DNA from: Gemella morbillorum
Lineage (GTDB): Bacteria > Bacillota > Bacilli > Staphylococcales > Gemellaceae
Length of the DNA stretch: 64,000 nucleotides
NCBI RefSeq assembly: GCF_900476045.1
Contig: NZ_LS483440.1
Span: 1,674,001 to 1,738,000, forward strand
Reading direction: 5' to 3'
Below the pieces are notes generated by a model. It saw nothing but the letters and a program-made list of their open reading frames with translations. It made no database searches and was not told where the DNA came from. Position numbers and translations under genes: made by a program. Below are positions 36,490 to 45,721 of this stretch, piece by piece (within the stretch, counting starts at the first letter, position 1; each line of letters starts with the position of its first letter).

Positions 36490-37577
36490 TGTATAGATGT
36501 TAAACATTTGTTACAAAAATACATTAAAAAAAATATTTCTTTCCTAATGTAGCTTTAACCTAATGATTTTGCTTGCACTCTTTTAATACTTCATTTGGAC
36601 TCTTAAAGCCTAGTACTTTTCTTGATATGTTGTTGTATCTTGTATTGTATTTCTTTATTGACCTTAACAGTTCTTCCTTGCTTTTAAATTTCTTGTCTGC
36701 ATAGTACTTGCTGTCAAGCCTGTGGCTTCTTTCCACTTTTCCATTCTCCCATGGCGAATATGGACGGGTTGTCCCATACTCTATCCCCTTCTCCTCCAGT
36801 TTCAGCTCAAACAGCGTTTTCTTATCACTTTCAGAATTTGTGAACTCTTTCCCATTGTCTGTCTGAACTTTCTTTATGTCAAATCCCAGCTCCTTTTCCA
36901 AGTTCTCTAGAAACTTTGCAGTCTGATAGGTGCTTTTTTCATCTGCTATTCTTAACACTCTTTTTCTTGTATATTCATCTAATGCCGTTATTTGATAATA
37001 CTTCTGGTCACGTGTGCCAAACTGTATGCATTCTTCCGGAACATATTTTATGTCTATCTGTACTCTATCCCCAGGGTACTTAGCCTGTTCAACCTTCTTT
37101 TTTCTTTTATGCTGCTTTTTAAGCTTTTCTTTGGCATTGCCCTTTATTTTCTTTGTTATCTTGCACATTGAATCGTATGTACGGCTGTAGCCTTCCTTTC
37201 TTGCTTTGACATAAACTTCTGCCAGCTCTTCATAGCCACATTTCCTGTATTTTTTCATAACCAGTTCTATTTCTTCTTGCGTGTGCTGGTTTGGGTGGCT
37301 CTTAGGTCTTCTGCTTTTTGGCAGAAGAGACTGGACTGTACCGTCGTATCTGTCTCTCCAACGTTTTATCTGCTGACGTGATGTCTTATACTTCACTGCT
37401 GCCTTTGAATTATTATGTTTTATTGCATACTCAATTGCCCGTTGACGAACACGGTATATTTCTGATATATCACTCATATGAAAGGCTTCTCCTTAATGTG
37501 ATTTTGGTTGGCTTACATTATATCAGAAACCTTTCTTTTTTTGTATATTCTTGTCACATATGTATTATCTCACAACA
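36490..37577 (-). mobile_element. intact IS copy (DDE integrase-core type, IS481/IS3-like)
   Basis: 1088 bases. Left end TGTATAGATG... (36490) and right end, read inward, TGTTGTGAGA... (37577) are imperfect inverted repeats: 20 of the first 30 bases agree, starting with TGT. The boundaries were set where the two copies in the window stop matching. It encodes one transposase on the minus strand. Confidence 0.8.
36560..37477 (-). CDS. transposase with helix-turn-helix and DDE integrase core
   Basis: A 305-residue protein: N-terminal helix-turn-helix region (AIEYAIKHNNSKAAVKYKTS, QQIKRWRDRYDG) and rve core with the acidic triad in DRVQIDIKYV (Asp about 139), KVQTDNGKEFTN (Asp about 204) and YSPWENGKVERSHR (Glu about 243). 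The single-frame layout favours IS481-type over two-frame IS3 elements. The frame is intact, so it could move the composite element by acting on both IS copies. RBS AAGGAGAAG lies before ATG 37477. Confidence 0.85.
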   Translation of the reverse strand: MSDISEIYRVRQRAIEYAIKHNNSKAAVKYKTSRQQIKRWRDRYDGTVQSLLPKSRRPKSHPNQHTQEEIELVMKKYRKCGYEELAEVYVKARKEGYSRTYDSMCKITKKIKGNAKEKLKKQHKRKKKVEQAKYPGDRVQIDIKYVPEECIQFGTRDQKYYQITALDEYTRKRVLRIADEKSTYQTAKFLENLEKELGFDIKKVQTDNGKEFTNSESDKKTLFELKLEEKGIEYGTTRPYSPWENGKVERSHRLDSKYYADKKFKSKEELLRSIKKYNTRYNNISRKVLGFKSPNEVLKECKQNH

Positions 37578-37751
37578 TTTCTTAGAATAGACTTTTTAAG
37601 TTTTTTAATAAAAAATACCTTATTCAATCTAAGAATAAGGATTTTTTATATCATTTCTACAAGTTTGTAAATTGCTATTTATTAAAAGGTATTAAGTCAT
37701 TTTCTATTTATAAATTATAATATTGTAAACTTCAACCTATTTTTTAAAATT

Positions 37752-39980
37752 CTATTTAACTTTAAAAAATTTCAATCTTAAAGCATTCCCCAAAACTGAT
37801 ACTGAACTAAATGACATTGCAAAAGCCGCTATCATCGGATCCAATTTTGGTCCATTGAAAAATGCATAAAATATTCCAGCGGCAAATGGTATTCCAAGTA
37901 CGTTATAAAATAATGCCCAAAATAGATTTTCCTTTATATTTGTGATTGTCGCTTTACTTAATGATATTGCACCCGCAACATCTCTCAAATCGTTTCTAAT
38001 TAAGACAATATCAGCTGATTCTATCGCAACATCTGTTCCATTTCCTATCGCAATTCCAACGTTTGCCTGAGCCAGTGCTGGTGAATCGTTAATTCCGTCT
38101 CCAACCATTGCAACAAATTCATCTTTTTCCTGAAGTTCCTTTACTTTTTGAGATTTCTGATAAGGCAGCACTTCTGAAATTACATCATCTATTCCCACTT
38201 GTTTTGCGATAAATTTGGCAGTTTTTTCGTTATCTCCAGTTAACATTATTGTCTTGATTCCCATTTTTTTCAGTTTTTCTATAGCTTCCTTGCTTGTTTC
38301 CTTGATAACGTCTGCAACTGCAACAAGTCCCACCAATTCGTTATCAATCGAAATGTACATTGGCGTTTTTCCTTCATTCGACAAAATATCATAATCTTTT
38401 TGAGAAATTTCCACATTGATTTTTCGATTTTCCATCAATTTTCTATTTCCAATTTGAACTTCCTTGCCTTCAAATATTGCACGAATACCGTAACCTGGCA
38501 TTGCCCTAAATTTTTCATACGGCTTAATTTCAATATTTTTCTCTTTTGCCTTGTTTACGATTGCTTCTGCCAATGGATGCTCTGAATCATTTTCCACACT
38601 TGCAGCGATTTTTAACAATTCATTTTCATTATATTTCCCATAAGCAATCAAATCAGTCAGTACAGGCTTTCCTTTCGTAATCGTACCAGTCTTGTCAAAG
38701 ACAACAGTTTTAATTTTATGTGCTCTTTCAAGGGCTTCCCCGCTTTTTATAAGAATACCGTTCTCAGCCCCTTTTCCAGTTCCAACCATTATTGATGTAG
38801 GTGTTGCAAGTCCCAATGCACACGGACACGCAATTACAAGTACAGCGATAAAAAACGACAATGCAGTAACCAATCCACTTCCACTTAGAAACCAAGCAAT
38901 CCCTGTAATTATCGCAATCCCAATAACAATTGGCACAAAATACGCCGACACAATATCTGCCATTCTAGAAATAGGAGCCTTTGACCCCTGTGCCTCCTCA
39001 ACCAGCTTTATAATTTGTGACAAAACTGTATTTTTACCAATTTCAGTCGCCTCAAATCTGATACTTCCATTTTTATTTATACTTCCTCCAACAACCTTAT
39101 CTCCAACTTTTTTGCTTACTGGCAAACTTTCTCCTGTCAACATTGACTCATCAATCGAAGTCGCCCCTTCCACAATCCTTCCATCCACCGCAATTTTTTC
39201 TCCCGGCTTCACAATAACAATATCTCCAACTTTCAAGTTTTCAATCAGAACCTCCTTTTCCGCTCCATTTTCAATAATTTTAGCCTTTTTAGGTTGAAGT
39301 CCGATAAGTTTTTTTATTGCCGATGAAGTTTGACCTTTTGTTTTTGCCTCCAGCAGTTTTCCAAACAAGATTAACGTAATAATTGTACCAGCCGTCTCAT
39401 AATATAAATCCATATGTGCTTCAGGGTCTACAGTTACAATTCTAAAAGTTGCGTAAATTCCATAGAGTACCGCCGCTGTTGCCCCAATAGCAATTAATGA
39501 ATCCATTGTTGGAGATTTTCTTACTAAATTTTTAAATCCATGTAAAAAAAAATCTCTCCCAGCATAAATAATAGGCAAAGTCAACACAAACTGTGCCAAC
39601 GCAAAATTAAGCGGATTTACCTTAGGATTCAAAAATTCAGGAAGTACTGCCCCAAGCATATGCCCCATCGAAATATACAAAAGTGGAACAACAAAAATAA
39701 TTGCCAAAATTAATCGATTTTTCAAGCTTTTTATTTTCTCTTGATAAAGTTCCATCTTTTTATCTTCTATCATATCCTCAACCAGTCCATACCCAGCCGA
39801 CTCCACTATTTCCCTAATTTTATCAAAATTGTACTTCTTCTCATCATATTCAATATTCAATTTTTCAGTTGCAAAATTAACTGAAGCATTAATATCATTA
39901 TTTTTATTAAGTGCCTTTTCCACAGCATTGGCACAAGATGCACAGCTCATTCCAGTTACTGTATAGTTTTTTTCTGCCAT
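37752..39980 (-). CDS. copA: copper-translocating P-type ATPase
   Basis: A 742-residue P1B-1 ATPase: one N-terminal heavy-metal domain ([10 protein letters not shown]), eight membrane helices, actuator TGES, the ion-path motif CPC in [13 protein letters not shown], phosphorylation motif [14 protein letters not shown] and [14 protein letters not shown] plus the HMA domain point to Cu(I) export. I start it at ATG 39980, eight bases after GGAGG, rather than at 39998. It lies 33 bases downstream of copY in the same direction, so the two form one copper-inducible operon. No copZ chaperone gene is present in the element. Confidence 0.93.
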   Translation of the reverse strand: MAEKNYTVTGMSCASCANAVEKALNKNNDINASVNFATEKLNIEYDEKKYNFDKIREIVESAGYGLVEDMIEDKKMELYQEKIKSLKNRLILAIIFVVPLLYISMGHMLGAVLPEFLNPKVNPLNFALAQFVLTLPIIYAGRDFFLHGFKNLVRKSPTMDSLIAIGATAAVLYGIYATFRIVTVDPEAHMDLYYETAGTIITLILFGKLLEAKTKGQTSSAIKKLIGLQPKKAKIIENGAEKEVLIENLKVGDIVIVKPGEKIAVDGRIVEGATSIDESMLTGESLPVSKKVGDKVVGGSINKNGSIRFEATEIGKNTVLSQIIKLVEEAQGSKAPISRMADIVSAYFVPIVIGIAIITGIAWFLSGSGLVTALSFFIAVLVIACPCALGLATPTSIMVGTGKGAENGILIKSGEALERAHKIKTVVFDKTGTITKGKPVLTDLIAYGKYNENELLKIAASVENDSEHPLAEAIVNKAKEKNIEIKPYEKFRAMPGYGIRAIFEGKEVQIGNRKLMENRKINVEISQKDYDILSNEGKTPMYISIDNELVGLVAVADVIKETSKEAIEKLKKMGIKTIMLTGDNEKTAKFIAKQVGIDDVISEVLPYQKSQKVKELQEKDEFVAMVGDGINDSPALAQANVGIAIGNGTDVAIESADIVLIRNDLRDVAGAISLSKATITNIKENLFWALFYNVLGIPFAAGIFYAFFNGPKLDPMIAAFAMSFSSVSVLGNALRLKFFKVK

Positions 39981-40013
39981 AATCTTTTCCTCCTTCATTT
40001 AGTACACTATATC

Positions 40014-40481
40014 TTAAATATGCTTATGTCCGCTATGTTCGCAATTACACTGCCCCTCCACACAATCACACAAAACTTCTTTCACAGCCGTTTTCCTCTT
40101 TTTCTCAACAGCCTTTAAAATCAAATCCAAATCATCAAAACTCAGTTCACTGTTCTCAATAACTTTTCCTATCATTTCTCCAACTTTCGTTTTACAAATT
40201 TTATCAAAAGTTTCTAATATATAACTGTTAGCAACTTCCTTTTCTGTAAAATCTGTCGAATAAATATACTTGTTCCCAATTTCCCTCTTTTTCAAAATAT
40301 TCTTTTCCAGCAGCCGATTCAATAGCGCCTTTATTGTAGCCTGTTTCCAGTTCATTTTCTCACAAAGCACCTCTGCCACAAACTTGCTCGTAACTTCGCT
40401 ATTTGCCCACACAACTCGCATTACTTCCCATTCTGCATCGGTTATATGCTGTTTTTTATCGATTCTGCAATTTTCTTTCAC
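40014..40481 (-). CDS. copY: CopY/BlaI-family copper-responsive repressor
   Basis: A 155-residue repressor: winged helix (ITDAEWEVMRVVWANSEVTS, WKQATIKALLNRLLEK) and the CopY metal motif CDCVEGQCNC (CxC-x4-CxC) near the C-terminus. In the copper-free state, zinc-bound CopY binds DNA; Cu(I) replaces zinc and releases it. It starts at GTG 40481, seven bases after AAAGGAGG. A His-rich tail (EHSGHKHI) after the Cys motif may add metal binding. Two TTAC-N4-GTAA sites lie upstream. Confidence 0.92.
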   Translation of the reverse strand: MKENCRIDKKQHITDAEWEVMRVVWANSEVTSKFVAEVLCEKMNWKQATIKALLNRLLEKNILKKREIGNKYIYSTDFTEKEVANSYILETFDKICKTKVGEMIGKVIENSELSFDDLDLILKAVEKKRKTAVKEVLCDCVEGQCNCEHSGHKHI

Positions 40482-40501
40482 ATTCTTACCTCCTTTAATG
40501 T

Positions 40502-40558
40502 TTACGTTTGTAATCGTTTTGTATTATACAGTTTACAACAGTAATCGTTTTTTGTCAA
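40502..40558 (-). promoter_or_regulatory. copY-copA promoter with two cop boxes
   Basis: TTACGTTTGTAA (40502-40513) and TTACAACAGTAA (40533-40544) each match the CopY operator TTACANNTGTAA (either strand) at all but one fixed base. TTGACA (40553-40558, minus) and TATAAT (40523-40528, minus) are both perfect but 24 bases apart; the actual -10 may instead be TAAACT at 17 bases. The boxes flank this -10 region, fitting repression by CopY. Confidence 0.75.
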
Positions 40559-40567
40559 GTATTTTTT

Positions 40568-41370
40568 TGTATAGATGTCAAACATTTGTTACAAAAATAC
40601 ATTAAAAAAATATTTCTTTCCTAATGTAGCTTTAACCTAATGATTTTGCTTGCACTCTTTTAATACTTCATTTGGACTCTTAAAGCCTAGTACTTTTCTT
40701 GATATGTTGTTGTATCTTGTATTGTATTTCTTTATTGACCTTAACAGTTCTTCCTTGCTTTTAAATTTCTTGTCTGCATAGTACTTGCTGTCAAGCCTGT
40801 GGCTTCTTTCCACTTTTCCATTCTCCCATGGCGAATATGGACGGGTTGTCCCGTACTCTATCCTCAGGGTACTTAGCCTGTTCAACCTTCTTTTTTCTTT
40901 TATGCTGCTTTTTAAGCTTTTCTTTGGCATTGCCCTTTATTTTCTTTATTATCTTGCACATTGAATCGTATGTACGGCTGTAGCCTTCCTTTCTTGCTTT
41001 GACATAAACTTCTGCCAGCTCTTCATAGCCACATTTCCTGTATTTTTTCATAACCAGTTCTATTTCTTCTTGCGTGTGCTGGTTTGGGTGGCTCTTAGGT
41101 CTTCTGCTTTTTGGCAGAAGAGACTGGACTGTACCGTCGTATCTGTCTCTCCAACGTTTTATCTGCTGACGTGATGTCTTATACTTCACTGCTGCCTTTG
41201 AATTATTATGTTTTATTGCATACTCAATTGCCCGTTGACGAACACGGTATATTTCTGATATATCACTCATATGAAAGGCTTCTCCTTAATGTGATTTTGG
41301 TTGGCTTACATTATATCAGAAACCTTTCTTTTTTTGTATATTCTTGTCACATATGTATTATCTCACAACA
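40568..41370 (-). mobile_element. internally deleted IS copy at the right end of the composite element
   Basis: 803 bases, nearly identical to the left copy including both ends, but lacking 284 bases of the transposase gene plus one A of an A run. The ends are intact, so it can still be used by a transposase supplied in trans. Confidence 0.88.
40637..41270 (-). pseudogene. transposase of the right IS copy, deleted and frameshifted
   Basis: The N-terminal part (from ATG 41270) matches the left copy to KKKVEQAKYP and then changes frame at a deletion junction near 40862; the C-terminal part continues in another frame. In the left copy the missing segment is bounded by TACTCTATCC at 36777 and 37061, 284 bases apart, which explains the deletion by recombination or slippage between short direct repeats. 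The catalytic Asp residues are lost. Confidence 0.9.
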
Positions 41371-41393
41371 TTTAACACGTTTTCTTGAATATC
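41371..41393 (+). repeat. right direct repeat abutting the composite transposon
   Basis: TTTAACACGTTTTCTTGAAT plus ATC begins at the base after the right IS end and matches 36464-36489 with one substitution and a 3-base gap. The interval 41394-41668 that follows holds a -10 TATAAT (41457-41462), a small hairpin CATAG/CTATG region around 41500 and no gene. Confidence 0.7.
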
Positions 41394-41668
41394 ACTATAT
41401 TTTTGAACTTTTTCGTAACAATGAACATTTATATATCTTTTACTTTTTCTATATAGTATAATAAATTAGATATTAATTGATAGTGAATATCAAATAAGGG
41501 CATAGATCCCCTATACGAAATAAGTTTATTCTATGTAATTAAAATTTTAAATACTGGTATTTATAATTTTTAAACTATATTTTGCAATATAAGTCAGCTA
41601 AGCTTTACTATATTTGTTTAAACTTTTTCGTTGTTTTATAGATCTAAATATATTTAAAAGGAGATATT

Positions 41669-43390
41669 ATGAAGATAGACGGTAGAGCCATGGCGCTCTT
41701 TAATATTAAAAAAGAAGTTTACCTTGTTGCTTTGTGTAAACTTGTTGCTTTTTGGTGTTCTTTATTTTTCATCTACAATTTTGTAGATTTACTTTTCTAT
41801 TTATTAGATAACCATTCTAAATCTGGTTTTATCTTAACTTTTGCTTTTAGAACAACATTAAGTTTGGTTATTTACTACTTAGCTACTACTGGAGATAATT
41901 TCTTTAGTCACAAAATTTCTAAACAAGTTAGAAATACTTTGCGTGAAGAGATTTACAACAAAGTTGAAAAGTTATCACTTAATTATACGGAGGCTGTTAA
42001 TACAGGTAGCCTTCTTGTTATGAACTCTTCTTCAATAGTTAATATTGAGTTTTATTTCAACAAATTCGTTCCTCAGATGTTCGCGACGTTGTTCATCGTC
42101 TTAAGTTCGTTTATTGTTTATGGTAAAATTCATATTCTGCTATTTATCGCAATGCTGGTTCTTTATCCATTAATACCTATATCTATTATGGTTATTATTA
42201 AAAAATCAAAAAAAGCCAACAAACAAAACTTTAGTGATTTCCTTAGTTTATCAGAAGTTTTCTATGATAGATTATCTGGTTTCACTACTGCAAAAATTTA
42301 TGGAAAAGAAGATAACGTAGCTGGCGATGTTGATAATCGTAGTGCGCGTTATAGAAAATCAACAATGGCTCTGTTACGCCACCAACTTAATTCGATTAAT
42401 GTAATGGATGCGATAACTTACGTTTCGATTTTTGTTTTATCTATTATTGCGATTTTTATCGTGAAAGACCAAAAACTTATCGTCTTCGTTATTGTTGCTA
42501 CTCTTGAGTGTTTCAAACCGCTTCGTGCTTTAGGTGGATTATTCCATATTTCTATGAAGGGAAATGTTGAGTTAGATAATATCTACAAACTTCTTGATTA
42601 TCCTGAACAAGAAAAAGACAATAATATTACTCTAACATCTGGAAAAAATATCGTTTTAAGCAATGTAAGTTTTTCTTATAACGAAGAACCGACACTTAAA
42701 GATATTAACATGATTTTCAAACCTAGCACAAAAACTGCTCTTGTTGGAGAAAGTGGTAGTGGAAAATCTACTATTATAAAACTAATACTAGGGTTAAATT
42801 CTAACTACGCAGGAAGTATTAAATACGATACTTTTGATATAGACACTATTCCGGCGAATAAAATGTCTAAAATAGCTACTCTTATTACTAATGATAGCTA
42901 TCTTGTTCAAGGTTCAATCCGCTCTCACCTTTCTGTCAATAAACATATTACAGAAGAAGATATGTACAATGCTCTTGAAAAAGTTAATCTAAAAGACTTT
43001 GTAATTGAAAATGGTGGTCTTGACTATCAACTTAGCTGTGGTGCTAGCAATCTTTCTGGTGGTCAAAAGCAACGTTTACTTGCTGCAAAAGCTATTTTGA
43101 AAGATAGTTATATCTATATATTAGATGAGGCTGTTTCTAACATTGATGATTACAGTAAAAAAATTGTTCATGATGCATTTGATTCAATTAAAAATGGAAA
43201 GATTATCGTTGTTATTTCTCACGATTTAGAAACCATTACTAATTCTGATAATATTTATGTATTGAAAGATCAGCAAATAATCGAAGAAGGTACTCATGAA
43301 CAACTTATAGACCAACCTTCTCTATACAAAAAATTATTTAACGATCAACAACAATTAAAAGAGAAGTTTTTAGCTAAGGAGGTAGAGTAA
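41669..43390 (+). CDS. ABC exporter half-transporter, CydD-like
   Basis: A 573-residue fused protein: six membrane helices (about 1-300) and a nucleotide-binding domain (about 325-560) with Walker A GESGSGKST, signature LSGGQKQRLLAAKA and Walker B SYIYILDEA. The order and pairing with the next gene resemble CydDC-type heterodimers, which export thiols (glutathione/cysteine) or heme-related cargo, but cyd oxidase genes are absent and the substrate is unknown. RBS AAAGGAGATA precedes ATG. The stop overlaps the next start (TAATG). Confidence 0.75.
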   Translation: MKIDGRAMALFNIKKEVYLVALCKLVAFWCSLFFIYNFVDLLFYLLDNHSKSGFILTFAFRTTLSLVIYYLATTGDNFFSHKISKQVRNTLREEIYNKVEKLSLNYTEAVNTGSLLVMNSSSIVNIEFYFNKFVPQMFATLFIVLSSFIVYGKIHILLFIAMLVLYPLIPISIMVIIKKSKKANKQNFSDFLSLSEVFYDRLSGFTTAKIYGKEDNVAGDVDNRSARYRKSTMALLRHQLNSINVMDAITYVSIFVLSIIAIFIVKDQKLIVFVIVATLECFKPLRALGGLFHISMKGNVELDNIYKLLDYPEQEKDNNITLTSGKNIVLSNVSFSYNEEPTLKDINMIFKPSTKTALVGESGSGKSTIIKLILGLNSNYAGSIKYDTFDIDTIPANKMSKIATLITNDSYLVQGSIRSHLSVNKHITEEDMYNALEKVNLKDFVIENGGLDYQLSCGASNLSGGQKQRLLAAKAILKDSYIYILDEAVSNIDDYSKKIVHDAFDSIKNGKIIVVISHDLETITNSDNIYVLKDQQIIEEGTHEQLIDQPSLYKKLFNDQQQLKEKFLAKEVE

Positions 43391-44997
43391 TGACATCACT
43401 AAAACAATTAAAACAACTTTTAGCGATTGCGAAAGAGTTTAAGCGACCACTTTTACGTGCGACATTGTTCGGAAGTCTAGGACATCTTACTTTAGTAGTA
43501 TTTACCTACTTTATAGCATTGTTCTTTATAACAAAAATTACAACAGTAGCGGCTATTTTATTTATTTTAATATTTATTCTAGCGATACTGAAAGGTCTGT
43601 TTAGCTATACAGAACAACTACTAAATCACTATGTAGCTTTTAAAGTTTTACACACATTACGTATTAAAGTATTAGATAAATTCAAGCGTATTTCTATCGA
43701 CAGCTTTACGAAAAATACATCTGGGGATTACATGACGATGATTACAACCGATATAGAACTATTAGAGGTGTTTTACGCTCATACTATTACACCATTTCTA
43801 ATCTATATCGCTCAAAGTTTAGTTGTTAGCATATTTTTACTATTCTTCAGCGTGAAACTTGGCCTTGTTGCTTTGTTTGTTTATATAATTATCGGGCTAG
43901 TTTACCCACTTGCTTTTCGTAATAAAGGACAAGAAGTTGGTGAAGGTTATCGTCGTAAACTAACTGCGGTTAATAACAATTCTTCTGAGCAAGCTTATGG
44001 TATTTTTGAAGCTCTTCAATATGATAAAATCAAAGAAGAAAAAGCTAATATCCACATGGAAACAGAGGAATTAACTCATAGTTCTTACATCAAGAATAAG
44101 TTCCTAATAGACTTAAATACTTTAAACGTTATTACTTACAATTTTGGAGTGCTTGGTTTTATTTACTTCGCTACAACGCTTGGTAATCCTAATACAACTA
44201 TCGCCCTTAGTGCAATGTTTATCGTATCATTTATTCCTATCTTGTATATGGGGAATCTTGCTTCTACTCTAAGTCAAACTATGGCGAGTGGAAAGAGATT
44301 TTTAGAACTTATGAACACACCAGAAGAACCAGAAAACACTGGACAAATCGTTGATTTTAAAGAGTTAAAAGTAGACAATCTTACTTATAGTTATAATGAT
44401 TCTAACGTTGTCGAAAATCTAAGTTTTTCTGCAAAACGTGGTGAAATCATCGGTATTAGCGGCCCAAGTGGTTGTGGTAAATCAACAGTTGCTAAACTTA
44501 TTATGAAATTCATCTCTGATGAGAATATGCACGGTAACATCACTATTGATAACATAAATCTACGCGATATCGACAACCGCTTCTTTAGAGAAAATAGTTC
44601 TATAATCTTACAAGACAGCTATCTATTCAACACTTCAATTAAGAATAATATCAGCTTCTTTGACAAAGATATTTACAAAGAGCGTTTAGCTGATTCACTT
44701 AAACACACTAACCTTAAAAACTTCGTCGATAGCCTACGCCGTCGTGAAAATGAGATTGTTGGTGAGCGTAGTTCTAATATCAGCTCTGGACAAAAACAAC
44801 GTCTTTCAGTTGCTCGTTCATTCTATAACGAAAGTAAACTTTTAATACTAGATGAGGCAACAGCAAACATTGATATTTTTAGTGAAATCGAAGTCTTAAA
44901 AGCGTTAGAAGCAGAAAAAGAAGATAAGATTACTATCATTATCTCACACAACAAATCTACTTTATCAATTTGTGATAAAATAATTAAATTAGGATAA
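43390..44997 (+). CDS. ABC exporter half-transporter, CydC-like partner
   Basis: A 535-residue protein with six membrane helices and an NBD (about 320-535): Walker A GPSGCGKST, signature ISSGQKQRLSVARS (LSGGQ changed to ISSGQ) and Walker B KLLILDEATANID. It starts on the last A of the upstream stop codon and must form the heterodimer with it. The degenerate signature motif in one half is common in asymmetric exporters. Substrate unknown. Confidence 0.75.
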   Translation: MTSLKQLKQLLAIAKEFKRPLLRATLFGSLGHLTLVVFTYFIALFFITKITTVAAILFILIFILAILKGLFSYTEQLLNHYVAFKVLHTLRIKVLDKFKRISIDSFTKNTSGDYMTMITTDIELLEVFYAHTITPFLIYIAQSLVVSIFLLFFSVKLGLVALFVYIIIGLVYPLAFRNKGQEVGEGYRRKLTAVNNNSSEQAYGIFEALQYDKIKEEKANIHMETEELTHSSYIKNKFLIDLNTLNVITYNFGVLGFIYFATTLGNPNTTIALSAMFIVSFIPILYMGNLASTLSQTMASGKRFLELMNTPEEPENTGQIVDFKELKVDNLTYSYNDSNVVENLSFSAKRGEIIGISGPSGCGKSTVAKLIMKFISDENMHGNITIDNINLRDIDNRFFRENSSIILQDSYLFNTSIKNNISFFDKDIYKERLADSLKHTNLKNFVDSLRRRENEIVGERSSNISSGQKQRLSVARSFYNESKLLILDEATANIDIFSEIEVLKALEAEKEDKITIIISHNKSTLSICDKIIKLG

Positions 44998-45000
44998 GAC

Positions 45001-45036
45001 AAAAGGTATAGGTTTTTTACCCTATACCTTTTAGTT
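45001..45036. terminator. terminator between the CydC-like gene and tetR
   Basis: AAAAGGTATAGG (45001-45012) and CCTATACCTTTT (45021-45032) form a 12-base perfect stem. The T tract is moderate in both directions, so it may serve both convergent genes. Confidence 0.7.
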
Positions 45037-45040
45037 ATAT

Positions 45041-45685
45041 CTATATTGTCCAACAGTTATATATTTGGCGCTCTATCACATCTAAATCATGTTCTTCTGT
45101 TTCGCAGATAACTCCATCAAAGACGATGAATCTCTGAATAAAATATGTAATTAACGCTCCCGCAATAGGTCTCATTATTTCAGGTAATGTCAATTCTTTA
45201 TTGATTTCTGGATTATTCTGTTTTAAATACTCGAAAAACTCATCCAATCTCCTTTCTTTAAAGACTTCTTCTGCACCTATAATTATCTTTTGTTTTAACT
45301 GCTCATTAGTTAATACTTCCGAGAAAATAATCTTTATAATATCTTTATTTTCTTTCATAAATCTAAAACGATCTCTCACTATATAATGAATAATTTCTTT
45401 GATAGTTATAGTATTAATATTTTTTACCCTACCTAAAAAATTTGAAAATAATCTTGGTAAAATCGGGGCAATTATTGAAATAAGCAAATCTTCTTTTGTC
45501 CGAAAGTATTTGAATACCGTCGCCTGGCTTACTCCTGCAGCTTTCGCTATTTCTAACGTTGAAGTGCCATTGTATCCTTTTTTACCAAATAATATTATTG
45601 CCGCTTCTAATGTTTTTTTCTTACCAGGTGGCATATCTCCTTTAGCCATCAAATCCAAGGACGACTTTAATATGTTTTCTACCAT
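45041..45685 (-). CDS. TetR-family regulator of the ABC operon
   Basis: A 214-residue regulator with an N-terminal TetR helix-turn-helix (KTLEAAIILFGKKGYNGTST, IAKAAGVSQATVFKYFRTKEDL, about 23-69) and a helical ligand domain. The N-terminal extension of about 20 residues is unusual but open; ATG 45685 was kept because an RBS (GAGGAGAAG) is near. It is the third gene of the ATPase-permease-tetR operon, and the palindrome GTGAGT-N4-ACTCAC ahead of the operon is the natural binding site. Confidence 0.85.
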   Translation of the reverse strand: MVENILKSSLDLMAKGDMPPGKKKTLEAAIILFGKKGYNGTSTLEIAKAAGVSQATVFKYFRTKEDLLISIIAPILPRLFSNFLGRVKNINTITIKEIIHYIVRDRFRFMKENKDIIKIIFSEVLTNEQLKQKIIIGAEEVFKERRLDEFFEYLKQNNPEINKELTLPEIMRPIAGALITYFIQRFIVFDGVICETEEHDLDVIERQIYNCWTI

Positions 45686-45721
45686 TTTCTTCTCCTCTCG
45701 ACTTCTCCTAACTCTACTTCT

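Larger units (their letters stand above)
36490..41370. mobile_element. composite transposon carrying copY-copA
   Basis: Two copies of the same IS lie in direct orientation at 36490-37577 and 40568-41370 and enclose the copper operon. The outer flanks carry a 23-26 base imperfect direct repeat that abuts the ends exactly, as a target duplication would. Only the left IS encodes an intact transposase. The cargo genes have their own promoter with two cop boxes. Codon style of the cargo looks somewhat different from the neighbours, and a donor among co-resident oral bacteria (for example Leptotrichia-like) is possible, but this is inference. Confidence 0.8.

Noticed and set aside
36490..37577. The left IS as an independent insertion with its own short target duplication
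   Set aside because: Its two immediate flanks do not match each other, whereas the outer flanks of the two-IS unit do.
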